The position numbers were made by a program, and so were the translations under genes. The notes under the pieces are model-generated. The model saw nothing but the letters and a program-made list of their open reading frames with translations, searched no databases and was not told the DNA's origin. From a virus, in IMG/VR virus record IMGVR_UViG_3300030099_004318, positions 1 to 31,176 of that record: a stretch of 31,176 nucleotides of DNA. One strand, given 5' to 3'. Shown here piece by piece: positions 1-7,718 of this stretch (its first letter is position 1; each line of letters begins with the position of its first letter).

Positions 1-177
1 TAAAAGAAAATAAACATGATGAAACTATAATATACTGCGATTCTGCTGAACCTAAAAGTATTGCAGAACTAAGAAGTGCAGGAATATTAGCTAAACCAAG
101 TATAAAAGGTCAAGGAAGTGTAGCAGCAGGAATTTCATTAATTAAAGAATATGAAATATTTTGCTGTAATCTATCTA
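1..177. repeat. Left copy of the 177-bp terminal redundancy
   Basis: Bases 1-177 match 31000-31176 with five substitutions (window positions 15, 20, 25, 77 and 104) and no indels. Both copies are in the same reading frame of terminase large subunit, so the two window ends are the same locus. Three of the differences are silent; two change a residue (His/Tyr and Thr/Asn). This closes the map at about 30,999 bp. Confidence 0.9.
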
Positions 178-335
178 AGAATTTAAAAAAAGAATATCAA
201 TTTTATATATGGGAAGAATTAAAAGATGGAACTAAAACAAATAAACCAAGAGATAAATTTAATCATTTGATGGACGCATTGCGTTACGGAATATATACAA
301 GGTACAGTAATAGAGCAGATTTCTTTGTATATTAA
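3..335 (+). CDS. terL: Terminase large subunit, C-terminal part (continues from the window's right end)
   Basis: This is the C-terminal nuclease part of the DNA-packaging motor. Translation from base 3 gives an open frame of 110 residues to the TAA at 333-335, with the nuclease signatures YCDSAEPKSIAEL and HLMDALRYG, typical of the RNase H-like domain of PBSX/HK97-type large terminases. The upstream part is at 30159-31176. Joining them across the 177-bp overlap gives about 391 residues, the usual size for this family. The N-terminus is missing here only because the window is cut. The next gene, portal, follows after 40 bases containing a promoter, which is the usual terL-portal order. Confidence 0.9.
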   Translation, partial: KENKHDETIIYCDSAEPKSIAELRSAGILAKPSIKGQGSVAAGISLIKEYEIFCCNLSKNLKKEYQFYIWEELKDGTKTNKPRDKFNHLMDALRYGIYTRYSNRADFFVY

Positions 336-352
336 AAGATTAATTATATTTG
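324..352 (+). promoter_or_regulatory. Bacteroidetes-type promoter before portal
   Basis: TTTG at 324-327, a 17-base spacer and TATATTTG at 345-352 match the Bacteroidetes housekeeping consensus (TTTG, then TAnnTTTG). It overlaps the end of terL and lies 23 bases before the portal start codon. It probably starts the head-gene transcript. Confidence 0.65.
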
Positions 353-375
353 TTTAATTTTACAAATAAAAAAAT

Positions 376-2013
376 ATGCCTACATTTTATCAAAGAATAC
401 AAAATGCTTTAAAAGGATTTAATCAAAACACAAATCCTAACTATAATAAGTTTATTTATAGTACAATGGGAAACCAAATTATTTCAAATAATGAAAATGA
501 TGATAATTATATAAGAAAAGGATATCAAAAAAACCCTACCATATATTCAATAATAAATTTAATAACTAAATGTGCTGTTGCAATCCCTTTTAATATTTAT
601 GAAAAAGCAAACCCAGTTGCTTTAAATAAATATAAAAGTTTAACTACAGGCATATTAGATAATGATAGTTTATTAAAAGCTCAAATGATTAAAAAAGATG
701 CTTTGACTTTAACGGAGGGAACTGAATTAGAAAAATTATTAGAAAGACCAAATCCAGCACAAAGTTATGCGACATGGATGACTGAACTAATAGCTTTTGG
801 TAAGCTAACTGGCAATAGATATGTATATGGAATAGGACCAGAAACTAGAGAGGTTAAAACATTTAATGAGCTTTATGTTTTGCCTTCGCATTTAGTAGAA
901 ATAAAAAGCAACGGAATTTTCGAGCCAGTACAAAAATATGTTATGTCTTATCACACAACAGCATTTCAAATAGAAGCTAACGATGTGTTACATATAGCAG
1001 ATTTTAACCCAGATTATGAATCAAACGGTAGTCATTTATATGGACAATCTCCTTTACTTGCTGGATTAAGAAGTATGACAACCAATAATGAATCAGTTGA
1101 AACGTCTTTGAAATTTTTACAAAACCAAACAGCTAGAGGAATATTAACAAGCGACGATGAAAGTTTAACACCTACACAAGCACAACAATTAAAGGATGCG
1201 TTTAGAAGAAATTATCAAGGCTCATATAACGCAGGAGATATAATAATTACTCCTAAAAAATTATCTTGGACAAATTTTGGATTGAGTGTAGCAGATTTAC
1301 AATTAATAGAAAGCTATAACGCAACGATAAAAGATTTGTGTAACATATATCAAATTCCTGTACAATTATTAAACAACACAGAAAGCTCAACATATAATAA
1401 TATGAAAGAAGCTAAGAAAGCATTTTATGTTAATGCGGTTATTCCAGAATTAATAAAAGTAAGAGATGAATTAAATAGGTGGTTAGTTCCTGCTTATGGG
1501 GAAAAATATTATTTAGATTTTGATTTTAATTCTATACCAGAACTACAACAAGAACAAGAAAAATTAGTTGACCAATTAAGTAAATCTTATTGGCTTACAA
1601 TGAATGAAAAGAGACAAGCTATGGGATACGGAGTATCTGAAAATACTATGTTAGATAATTATTTTTTACCAAGTAATTTAATTCCTGTTGATGATTTAAG
1701 TTTTGACGCAAATGAAAAAAACTTTTTTGAATTAGGATATACTGTAAAAAAACCAGTACCAGGTATGACAGATGTATATACCACAAGACAAGAAGCAGAA
1801 GAAAGAGCAAGAGAGTTAGGAGGTTCTGGAAGTCATGTTCATAATTTTGATGGAGAAGATGTTTATATGCCTTTTGAAACACATGAAGAATATGAAGAAG
1901 CTACTTCTAAATATTATGATGATGAAAATAAAAAACAAAAAACAACTATTAAAAAAAAACAAGTAACCAAAAAACCAACGGTAAAAAAAAAGGTAAATAA
2001 ACAAAAAAAATAA
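376..2013 (+). CDS. Portal protein (HK97 family)
   Basis: This 545-residue protein should form the dodecameric ring at the capsid vertex through which DNA enters and leaves. The body resembles HK97-type portals: an N-terminal NPTIYSIINLI helix, a segment around the RPNPAQSYATWM motif, then HIADFNPDYESNG and YGQSPLLAGL in the clip/stem region, and a C-terminal helical crown with STYNNMKEAKKAFY. From about residue 455 there is an extension unusual for portals: a domain with HVHNFDGEDVYMPF near residue 485, followed by an acidic stretch and a lysine-rich tail. The start ATG follows a promoter. The stop overlaps the next start (TAATG), so translation is probably coupled. It sits between terminase and head morphogenesis genes, as expected. 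Confidence 0.93.
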   Translation: MPTFYQRIQNALKGFNQNTNPNYNKFIYSTMGNQIISNNENDDNYIRKGYQKNPTIYSIINLITKCAVAIPFNIYEKANPVALNKYKSLTTGILDNDSLLKAQMIKKDALTLTEGTELEKLLERPNPAQSYATWMTELIAFGKLTGNRYVYGIGPETREVKTFNELYVLPSHLVEIKSNGIFEPVQKYVMSYHTTAFQIEANDVLHIADFNPDYESNGSHLYGQSPLLAGLRSMTTNNESVETSLKFLQNQTARGILTSDDESLTPTQAQQLKDAFRRNYQGSYNAGDIIITPKKLSWTNFGLSVADLQLIESYNATIKDLCNIYQIPVQLLNNTESSTYNNMKEAKKAFYVNAVIPELIKVRDELNRWLVPAYGEKYYLDFDFNSIPELQQEQEKLVDQLSKSYWLTMNEKRQAMGYGVSENTMLDNYFLPSNLIPVDDLSFDANEKNFFELGYTVKKPVPGMTDVYTTRQEAEERARELGGSGSHVHNFDGEDVYMPFETHEEYEEATSKYYDDENKKQKTTIKKKQVTKKPTVKKKVNKQKK

Positions 2014-2969
2014 TGCCTTTACCAAATCCAAGAATTAATGAATCAAGAAATAATTTTATTTCTAGATGTATGGAAGACAATCAAATTATAGAAGATTTTG
2101 ATACTATAAATCAACGTTATGCTGTTTGCAATAATCTTTATTCAGATAGACCTTCACAGAAACAATTTAAATTAGATAGAAAAAAATTTAGAAGAGCATA
2201 TAGTTTAGGTTATAGAAAACTATTTAAAAAAGCTGCAACGCAAAATAATAAATTAACCTATGAGTATTATAAAAAAGGATTTAGAAATTCTATCAAAGAA
2301 TTTCTTAAATCAAATGATTTAGATGGAAGTAACTATGTTTTATTTTTTCAAAATAGTAATACAGAAAAAATGTTTATGGATATATATACAAAAACTTCTT
2401 TATTATTTTATAACTGGTACTTAGATAATTACAAAAAATTTATTAAAAAATTATTTGGCACAGAACAAACAATGCAAAATTTTATAAATAATTATGTTAA
2501 ATATTCTGCAAGAATAAATCAAAAAATAACATCAGTACAAAAGACAGCTATTAAAAATGTAATAACAATTTTCCAAAGTGTAATGCAAGACCCAGATTTC
2601 TTAAAAGAAAGCATGGAAGGAAAAGCAAAGATTTTACAAACAAAATTAGATGGTAGAGCTTTATGGGAAGCAAGAAGAATTGTAGTAACAGAAACAACTT
2701 TAGCAGCTAATTTAGGAGCAGAAAAAGCAGCACTTTCAGCTTTTAAACCAGAACAATTATTAAAAGATTGGATTCAAGGGTTTAGTATGAATCACAGAAT
2801 AGGTCATGAAATATTATCATCACAAGACCCTATACCAATGACAGAAAATTTTATTAATCCAGAAACAGGAGTAAGTATGAGAATACCAGGAGAAGGACCA
2901 AGCAGCGAAGTAATTAATTGTTCTTGTTATGTAGCTTTTATTCCAAATCCTGCTGTTTTTGATATATAA
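2013..2969 (+). CDS. Minor head / head morphogenesis protein (Mu F / SPP1 gp7-like)
   Basis: The 318-residue product has the C-terminal signature of the Mu F/SPP1 gp7 family: a helix with RRIVVTETTLAANLGAEKAA around residues 222-241, then the histidine-bearing HRIGHE segment, an ENFINPETGVSMRIPGEGP loop and the closing EVINCSCYVAF. Members bind portal and are needed for normal head assembly or DNA retention. The N-terminal half is helical and lysine-rich with no motif I know. Its ATG overlaps the portal stop codon by one base. Position directly after portal is diagnostic for this family. Confidence 0.85.
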   Translation: MPLPNPRINESRNNFISRCMEDNQIIEDFDTINQRYAVCNNLYSDRPSQKQFKLDRKKFRRAYSLGYRKLFKKAATQNNKLTYEYYKKGFRNSIKEFLKSNDLDGSNYVLFFQNSNTEKMFMDIYTKTSLLFYNWYLDNYKKFIKKLFGTEQTMQNFINNYVKYSARINQKITSVQKTAIKNVITIFQSVMQDPDFLKESMEGKAKILQTKLDGRALWEARRIVVTETTLAANLGAEKAALSAFKPEQLLKDWIQGFSMNHRIGHEILSSQDPIPMTENFINPETGVSMRIPGEGPSSEVINCSCYVAFIPNPAVFDI

Positions 2970-2992
2970 AAAAAATTTATAAAAATTTATAT

Positions 2993-3000
2993 TATTTTTG
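2993..3000 (+). promoter_or_regulatory. Possible -7 box before prohead protease
   Basis: TATTTTTG fits TAnnTTTG and ends 20 bases before the protease ATG, in a 50-base A/T-rich gap. No clear TTTG lies at the right distance upstream, so this is weaker than the other promoters. Confidence 0.3.
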
Positions 3001-3019
3001 AAAGTAAATTAGATTAGTT

Positions 3020-3700
3020 ATGATTATATATAAGCAGGCACCTCTAAGCGATATAGATGAAAAATCTGGGATTGTAAAAGGGTATGGTTCAATTTTTGGT
3101 AATAAAGATAGTGATAATGATATTATAGAGAAAGGAGCATATAAAAAAACATTAGAAGAAAACGGTAAAAGAGTAAAATATATTTACCAACATGATATAA
3201 CTAAACCACTAGGTGTTATGAAAGAGCTCTTCGAAGATGAAAAAGGTTTAGCATTTACAGCTGAAATTCCAAAAACACAACTAGGAAAAGATGTTTTAGA
3301 ACTAATGAAGTTCGGAGTAATAGAGGAAAATTCTGTTGGAATTTTACCTATTACAAAAGAATATGATGAAAAAAAAGATATAAGATATTTAAAAGAAGTT
3401 AAACTTTATGAAATTTCTGCAGTTACCTTAGCAGCAAATGATGAAGCAATAATCAATGAAGTGAAAAGCGAACAAGAAAGAAAAGATGACATTGAAAAAA
3501 GATACAATAGATTAATCAAATTAATTAAAAGTGGAAACATTTCTGATGAAATGGGCTATCTATTGGAATATGAACTTCAATGTTTGAAAGCTAATATTGA
3601 TTTCACAAAGCCGACTGAAGAAGTCACTTTGCCGAAGAAAAATCTTACAACAAAAGAAGTGTTTGAATTTTTGTATAACCGACTTGGAAACAAGTCATAA
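3020..3700 (+). CDS. Prohead maturation protease (HK97 gp4-like, peptidase U35/S78)
   Basis: This 226-residue serine protease should cleave the scaffold (delta) domain from the major capsid protein during head maturation. It shows the fold's order of signatures: GYGSIFGNKDSDNDII near residues 21-36, catalytic histidine in YIYQHD (His58), catalytic serine in ENSVGI (Ser105) and the final strand EISAVTLAAN (131-140). The residues after about 150 form a charged tail, probably helical, that may be trimmed. It lies directly before the capsid gene, 13 bases away, which is the canonical arrangement and supports a separate protease acting on a capsid protein with its own N-terminal scaffold. Confidence 0.9.
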   Translation: MIIYKQAPLSDIDEKSGIVKGYGSIFGNKDSDNDIIEKGAYKKTLEENGKRVKYIYQHDITKPLGVMKELFEDEKGLAFTAEIPKTQLGKDVLELMKFGVIEENSVGILPITKEYDEKKDIRYLKEVKLYEISAVTLAANDEAIINEVKSEQERKDDIEKRYNRLIKLIKSGNISDEMGYLLEYELQCLKANIDFTKPTEEVTLPKKNLTTKEVFEFLYNRLGNKS

Positions 3701-3713
3701 ATTTTGTTTTATT

Positions 3714-4952
3714 ATGGCAAATATTGATAATAATACACAAGAACACTTGGATAATTTAGCAAATGTTATTGACGAAAAAATTGAAAAAGCAAGTAAAGCG
3801 TCAGTAGATAATGCTAAAAAAGAAGTGGACGAAGTGATAAAAGGCGAGGTAAAGAACCTTGTCGAAAAGTTTAACGAGGGCAATGAAGCTCTTAATAAAC
3901 GATTAGATTCTATTGAAGTTGAAAATAAAAAAAGCAATTTCAATAAAACTTATACTAGCAAAAAAGAAGCGTTTACTGATGCGATAAGCAAAAGTGAATC
4001 TTTTAAAGCTATGCAAGCAGGAACAAGAAACAATGCAGGTTTCGAATTAAAAGCTGATGTTTTGATTTCTTCTGATTTTTCTGGAGCAACTTCTGAAAGA
4101 GATGCAACTGGAGTTATGAGAGTAGATGGTATCAAAAGGGACCCTGCAAATATTACCAACATGATGGGAATTATCCCAGTTGGTTCAACTGATTCTAACG
4201 TAGTTAGATTTGTTAAAGAATCTGCTTATACTGATAATGCTGCTGCTACAGCAGAAGGTTCAGCACCAACAGATTCTGAATTCGAATTAACTGCAGAAGA
4301 TGCGGTAGTACAGAAGATTGCTGCTGTTATGACTATTTCGCAAGAAATGCTTGATGACACGCCAGCGCTTTCTAGCTACTTATCGACTAGAATCCCTGCG
4401 AAAATTAATACGGTCGTCGATGACCAATTAATTGGTGGCTCTGGAAGTTCTCCAAACCTTAAAGGTTTATTAAATGGAGGAACTGTTTTTGCTGCAGGAG
4501 GTTTTGCAAACGCAATTGAATCAGCACAAGAACTTGACGTTCTATATGTCGCTATGAATCAGCTTGCTGTTGCTAATTTTGCTGCTAATGGAATCGTTCT
4601 TAATCCAACTGATTTCCATAAAATCGCATTACTAAAAGATACTACTAATGAGTATCTAAGAGGCAACTCTTTAGTTTCTGCTGACGGATTCTTTAGGATA
4701 AACGGTGTTCCGGTTTACCAAAACAATAAATTATCAGCAGGTAATTTTATTGTTGGAGATTTTTCTCAAGGTTCACAGGTGTGGCAAAGAGAAGGATTAC
4801 GTGTAGATATGGGATATGAGAACAATGACAACTTTGATAAGTATCTTGTTTCGGTTCGAGGAATTATTAGAATTGCACATTCTATATATTTACCGAATGC
4901 ATATTCTAGAGGTTCATTTGCTACTGCTAAAACAGCACTAGAAACCTCATAA
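3714..4952 (+). CDS. Major capsid protein (HK97 fold) with N-terminal scaffold domain
   Basis: The start chosen is ATG 3714 (MANIDNNTQ), after the protease stop; a longer reading from 3597 would overlap the protease out of frame. The 412-residue protein begins with about 85 residues of predicted coiled coil rich in Lys, Glu and Asp, typical of the delta/scaffold domain removed by the prohead protease. The remainder matches HK97 gp5-like capsids: a GIIPVGSTDSNVVRFVKES strand region, ISQEMLDDTPALSSYL on the spine helix and a C-terminal NDNFDKYLVSVRG strand. Its G+C content and codon choice are visibly higher than in neighbouring genes, as often seen for the most abundant virion protein. A strong terminator follows. 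Confidence 0.92.
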   Translation: MANIDNNTQEHLDNLANVIDEKIEKASKASVDNAKKEVDEVIKGEVKNLVEKFNEGNEALNKRLDSIEVENKKSNFNKTYTSKKEAFTDAISKSESFKAMQAGTRNNAGFELKADVLISSDFSGATSERDATGVMRVDGIKRDPANITNMMGIIPVGSTDSNVVRFVKESAYTDNAAATAEGSAPTDSEFELTAEDAVVQKIAAVMTISQEMLDDTPALSSYLSTRIPAKINTVVDDQLIGGSGSSPNLKGLLNGGTVFAAGGFANAIESAQELDVLYVAMNQLAVANFAANGIVLNPTDFHKIALLKDTTNEYLRGNSLVSADGFFRINGVPVYQNNKLSAGNFIVGDFSQGSQVWQREGLRVDMGYENNDNFDKYLVSVRGIIRIAHSIYLPNAYSRGSFATAKTALETS

Positions 4953-4975
4953 TAAGTAATCTTATTATAATAAAT

Positions 4976-5003
4976 AAAGGGTGTGTAAAAGCACCCTTTT
5001 TTT
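4976..5003 (+). terminator. Rho-independent terminator after the capsid gene
   Basis: AAAGGGTG (4976-4983) pairs perfectly with CACCCTTT (4992-4999) across an 8-base loop, and the 3' arm runs on into a T tract (4997-5003). It lies 24 bases after the capsid stop codon and should end or attenuate the packaging-head transcript. Confidence 0.85.
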
Positions 5004-5035
5004 ATGTTTATTTTTTTATAAAAAGTATAAAAAAT

Positions 5036-5066
5036 TTTGTTTTAAAAAAAAATATAAGTATTTTTA
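5036..5066 (+). promoter_or_regulatory. Candidate promoter for a small transcript after the capsid gene
   Basis: TTTG (5036-5039), a 19-base spacer and TATTTTTA (5059-5066) resemble the Bacteroidetes consensus except for the last base of the -7 box. A start about 6 bases downstream would give a transcript of roughly 75 bases ending at the terminator at 5117-5147. Confidence 0.4.
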
Positions 5067-5070
5067 ATAT

Positions 5071-5147
5071 TAGAACACGGTTTTCCTTATTCAATCTATG
5101 TTCTACGGTTTGTTTAAAGAGCAACAAATTAGTTGCTCTTTTTTTTT
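5071..5147 (+). ncRNA. Possible small structured RNA
   Basis: Between two terminators and with its own candidate promoter lies a 77-base segment with no believable gene. It can form one hairpin from TAGAACA (5071-5077) and TGTTCTA (5099-5105), a perfect 7-bp stem with a 21-base loop, followed by the terminator hairpin. An out-of-frame ATG at 5098 could extend the next gene but would read straight through the terminator stem, so I consider this segment untranslated. Expression and function are inference. Confidence 0.33.
5117..5147 (+). terminator. Rho-independent terminator
   Basis: AAGAGCAAC and GTTGCTCTT form a 9-bp stem with a 5-6 base A/T loop, followed by an uninterrupted T run up to 5147. 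The last T of the run is also the first base of the -7 box TATCTTTG (5147-5154). Confidence 0.8.
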
Positions 5148-5154
5148 ATCTTTG
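5147..5154 (+). promoter_or_regulatory. -7 box directly after the terminator
   Basis: TATCTTTG fits TAnnTTTG exactly and ends 24 bases before the ATG at 5179. The -33 region would fall inside the terminator stem, where no TTTG is seen, so the terminator and promoter physically overlap. Confidence 0.45.
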
Positions 5155-5178
5155 TTGAATAACTTAAATTTTAAAATC

Positions 5179-5364
5179 ATGAAAGTAAAATTAAATCAAG
5201 AAATGGAAAGAGATGGAGTTGTTTATAAAGAGGGAGATATAATTGATATACCTAAAGCTAATGTTTCTGTGTGGGAAGAAAAAGGATGGGGAGTTGGAGT
5301 TAAAAAAGAGGAAAAAGGCAAGAAGGAAACAAAAGAATTGAAGACCTCTAAAGACAAAAAATAA
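5179..5364 (+). CDS. Small lysine-rich protein after the capsid gene, function unknown
   Basis: I place the start at ATG 5179, downstream of the terminator and -7 box, rather than at the in-frame ATG 5098, which lies upstream of both. The 61-residue product begins MKVKLNQEMERDGVVYKEGD, a short beta-rich segment of the kind found in small proteins encoded between capsid and connector genes (valine/isoleucine strands, a KEGD turn, then a tryptophan-containing WEEKGWG). The final 20 residues are almost all Lys, Glu, Thr and Ser. It could be a minor head protein or head-decorating peptide; I do not recognise a defined family. Its stop codon overlaps the next start (TAATG). Confidence 0.7.
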   Translation: MKVKLNQEMERDGVVYKEGDIIDIPKANVSVWEEKGWGVGVKKEEKGKKETKELKTSKDKK

Positions 5365-5927
5365 TGGTAAGCGTACAAATTGATTCTACTACTGGAAGTG
5401 AAATTGTTGGAACTTCTGAAATAAAATCTTATGCAAGGATAGAAACTAGTGCAGATGATAGCATAGTTTCTATTTTGCAAAAAGCAGCAAGAAGTGCATG
5501 TGAAGATTATATTAATAGAGATATAGTAGCAAAAACTAGAACATATTTTAGAAGCAATATACCTTTGAAAGGAGGGGATTATAATGGTTTATATGCTGAT
5601 AGATATAAAATAGTTTTGCCTTATGCACCTATTAATGCAATAACAAGTGTACAAACACAGAACAGCGATGGAACATTAAGTACCGCAAATTATGATTCTT
5701 ACGGTTTTGAAGATAAATATATTATATTAACAGGACTGCCAAACGAAGATATAAAAATTGTTTATACTACTTCTGGCAAATCTGATGATGCTTTAAAACT
5801 AGCAATCTTGCAATTAGCTTCTACATATTATGATAATAGAAGTGATTATGTTGCAGGAAACATTTCACAAATACCAACAAATGTTAAAAAAATACTTGAC
5901 CCTTTTAAGTATGTAAGTGATATATAA
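5364..5927 (+). CDS. Head-tail connector protein (gp6/gp8-like adaptor)
   Basis: This 187-residue protein resembles the HK97 gp6 / phiE125 gp8 family that forms a ring below the portal. The N-terminal half has the expected helices (SEIKSYARIETSADDSIVSI, then a helix with AARSACEDYINR), a middle beta region around LPYAPINAITSVQT, and a C-terminal helix with DALKLAILQLASTYYDNR. That arginine-ending helix after a beta domain is the family's usual ending. It overlaps the preceding stop codon and is followed by the head-closure gene, the normal connector order. Confidence 0.8.
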   Translation: MVSVQIDSTTGSEIVGTSEIKSYARIETSADDSIVSILQKAARSACEDYINRDIVAKTRTYFRSNIPLKGGDYNGLYADRYKIVLPYAPINAITSVQTQNSDGTLSTANYDSYGFEDKYIILTGLPNEDIKIVYTTSGKSDDALKLAILQLASTYYDNRSDYVAGNISQIPTNVKKILDPFKYVSDI

Positions 5928-5928
5928 A

Positions 5929-6255
5929 ATGAATGCAGGAGAATTACGCGATAGGATAACGATTAAACGATTAACTAATTCTGCTGATGGTTACGGTGGC
6001 TGGACTAGTTCTAGTTCGTCTGTGGCTACTATATGGTGTAAATTAACGTTTACAGATGGAGAGATTGAAATGGAAAATAGTAAAAGAGTTTTAAATAAAG
6101 GCATTGAAATATTAGTAAGAAAAAACACAGCTACAACAAATATTCAAAAAGGAGATTTACTTTATCCAGAAACCGACAATAATGAATACAGAATAAATAG
6201 TATATTAGAAGAAAATATATATTGGTATAAAATTAAAGGTAACAGAACAGCATGA
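5929..6255 (+). CDS. Head closure / head-tail joining protein (SPP1 gp16-like)
   Basis: The start is ATG 5929 (MNAGELRDRITIKRL), one base after the connector stop; an in-frame GTG 12 bases earlier would overlap that gene. The 108-residue product begins with the GELRDRITI motif typical of the phage head-tail joining family, followed by a small beta barrel with TIWCKLTFTDGEIEMENSKR. Members seal the DNA exit channel below the connector. Its end overlaps the next gene by ATGA, implying translational coupling. Confidence 0.8.
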   Translation: MNAGELRDRITIKRLTNSADGYGGWTSSSSSVATIWCKLTFTDGEIEMENSKRVLNKGIEILVRKNTATTNIQKGDLLYPETDNNEYRINSILEENIYWYKIKGNRTA

Positions 6256-6803
6256 TAAAAATTGACGCAAAAGAGCTTAAATTAAATGAAGGCAAATTAA
6301 AAGCTGAATTACAAAACACTAACAGTGAATTGCATAAATTTTTTAGATTAAGTTTAAAACAATTCAATCAATATTTTGTTAGTCAAGCAAAAATAAATGC
6401 TAAAGGAATGAATGTTGGTAAGGGTTTAGTTTCTTATGATGAAGAAATTAATAAATTAATAGGAGGTTTAGCAGCTAAAAACATGGCTTTCTATGCTCCT
6501 TATGTTGAGTTTGGTACAAGAGGAAAAGTTGATGTACCTCAAGGTTGGGATGAAATTGCAAAAAAATATAAAGGAAAATCTAAATTCAAAAGTAAAGTAT
6601 CTTTTGAAGAAGCTATAAAATTATGGATTAAAAAGAAATTAAAAAAATCTAATGAAGAAGCAGAAAGATTGGTTTTTCCAATTATGATGAAAATATTAAG
6701 AGTAGGTACTGCACCAAAACCTTTTATGGTTCCTGCTTATCATAAAGCAGAGAAATTTTTAATGAAAGAATTAAATAAAAAAATTAAAAATTATTTAAAA
6801 TGA
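6252..6803 (+). CDS. HK97 gp10-like tail/neck protein
   Basis: The 183-residue protein carries the hallmark YAPYVEFGTRGK (about residues 80-91) of the HK97 gp10 family, preceded by a helix with VSQAKINAKGMNVGKGL and followed by a lysine-rich region and APKPFMVPAYHKAE, the family's conserved C-terminal motif. These proteins act at the head-tail interface or in tail completion. The insertion between the two motifs (residues about 95-145, very lysine-rich) is longer than in many homologues. It overlaps both neighbours by ATGA. Confidence 0.85.
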   Translation: MIKIDAKELKLNEGKLKAELQNTNSELHKFFRLSLKQFNQYFVSQAKINAKGMNVGKGLVSYDEEINKLIGGLAAKNMAFYAPYVEFGTRGKVDVPQGWDEIAKKYKGKSKFKSKVSFEEAIKLWIKKKLKKSNEEAERLVFPIMMKILRVGTAPKPFMVPAYHKAEKFLMKELNKKIKNYLK

Positions 6804-7234
6804 AAGACCCTGCTTACATAGTTAGAAAAGGATTGTTTGATGTTTTAAACGGTAATATAAGTTATGATAGTTCTAATGTCCCTGTTTATAATGTTGTTCC
6901 AGATAATGCAACATACCCATATATTATTATCTATTCAGTTTCTACAGGTCAAATTGAAGATAATAAAACAAATTATATTACAGATGTTGAAACTAGATTA
7001 GAGGTTGTTACAAGATTTAGTTCATCTTCTGGAGGTCAATTACAAGCTAATAAAATTATAAATTCAATAGCTCAATTAATAATTCTAAAGACTGGATTGT
7101 TAAATTTATCATCAGATAATTTTAATGTCTATGGACAAACTAATAATGGCATAACTTACTTAACAGAAGATTTACCAGACCACACATATTATAGAGGTGT
7201 TTTGGAAATGTCTGTTAAATTAGAACAAGTATGA
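6800..7234 (+). CDS. Tail completion protein (DUF3168 / gp17-like)
   Basis: This 144-residue protein follows the gp10-like gene with an ATGA overlap, the standard position for the tail terminator/completion protein. It has the family's order: an N-terminal helix (AYIVRKGLFDVL), the VVPDNATYPYIIIYSV segment, a polar TRLEVVTRFSSSSGG strand-helix step with QANKIINSIAQLI, and a final YYRGVLEMSVKLEQV strand. Such proteins cap the tail tube before it joins the head. Sequence conservation in this family is low, so the call rests on pattern plus order. Confidence 0.72.
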   Translation: MKDPAYIVRKGLFDVLNGNISYDSSNVPVYNVVPDNATYPYIIIYSVSTGQIEDNKTNYITDVETRLEVVTRFSSSSGGQLQANKIINSIAQLIILKTGLLNLSSDNFNVYGQTNNGITYLTEDLPDHTYYRGVLEMSVKLEQV

Positions 7235-7713
7235 GATTAGAATTATATAGATATAGCTCACAAAAAGAAAGCACTTTAGGCGTTATGTTTTTGGTTGACC
7301 CAAAAACTTTAAAGAAAGAATTTTTATGTTATACTTTAGAGGATGAATTTCGTAAAAATAAAATATATGGTAAGACAAGAATACCAGCTAAACAATATTA
7401 TGTAGAGCTAAGAAAAGAAGGAGGATATAATGAAAAATATAAAAAAAGATTTAGCGAAATTCATGAAGGTATGTTACATATTACTAATGTGCCTAATTTT
7501 AATTGGATACTAATACATTGTGGAAACACAGATGATAATACAGATGGATGTATTCTTGTAGGAGATAGCAGTGAACAAAATGTAACAAAAGATGGATTTA
7601 TAGGAAGTTCAACAAATTGTTATAAAAGAATTTATCCAAAAATTTTAAGCATTATTAAAAAGCAAAAAAATTTAATTATTAAAATTATTAATTTTGAAGA
7701 TAAATTAATTTAA
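7231..7713 (+). CDS. DUF5675-like protein, candidate cell-wall enzyme
   Basis: The 160-residue protein resembles the phage DUF5675 family. Its core motif IHCGNTDDNTDGCILVG (His96, Asp105, Cys107) recalls the His...GCxR/GCI pattern of L,D-transpeptidase (YkuD) active sites. Other family-like segments are LCYTLEDE and GKTRIPAKQYYVEL. It has no signal peptide. It begins the block holding membrane peptides and the holin, so I infer a role in peptidoglycan processing or lysis; this has not been shown for the family as far as I know. Overlaps the preceding gene by ATGA. Confidence 0.6.
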   Translation: MRLELYRYSSQKESTLGVMFLVDPKTLKKEFLCYTLEDEFRKNKIYGKTRIPAKQYYVELRKEGGYNEKYKKRFSEIHEGMLHITNVPNFNWILIHCGNTDDNTDGCILVGDSSEQNVTKDGFIGSSTNCYKRIYPKILSIIKKQKNLIIKIINFEDKLI

Positions 7714-7718
7714 TAACT

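Noticed and set aside
1815-1826. Shine-Dalgarno-like GGAGG
   Set aside because: It is inside the portal coding sequence with no start codon at the right distance; the phage does not appear to use Shine-Dalgarno sites.
3597-3713. N-terminal extension of the capsid protein
   Set aside because: It overlaps the protease gene out of frame and is rich in Cys, Arg and Lys, unlike the coiled-coil scaffold that begins at ATG 3714.
5098-5178. 27-residue N-terminal extension of the small protein at 5179
   Set aside because: It is encoded by a terminator hairpin and T run and lies upstream of the -7 box nearest the gene.
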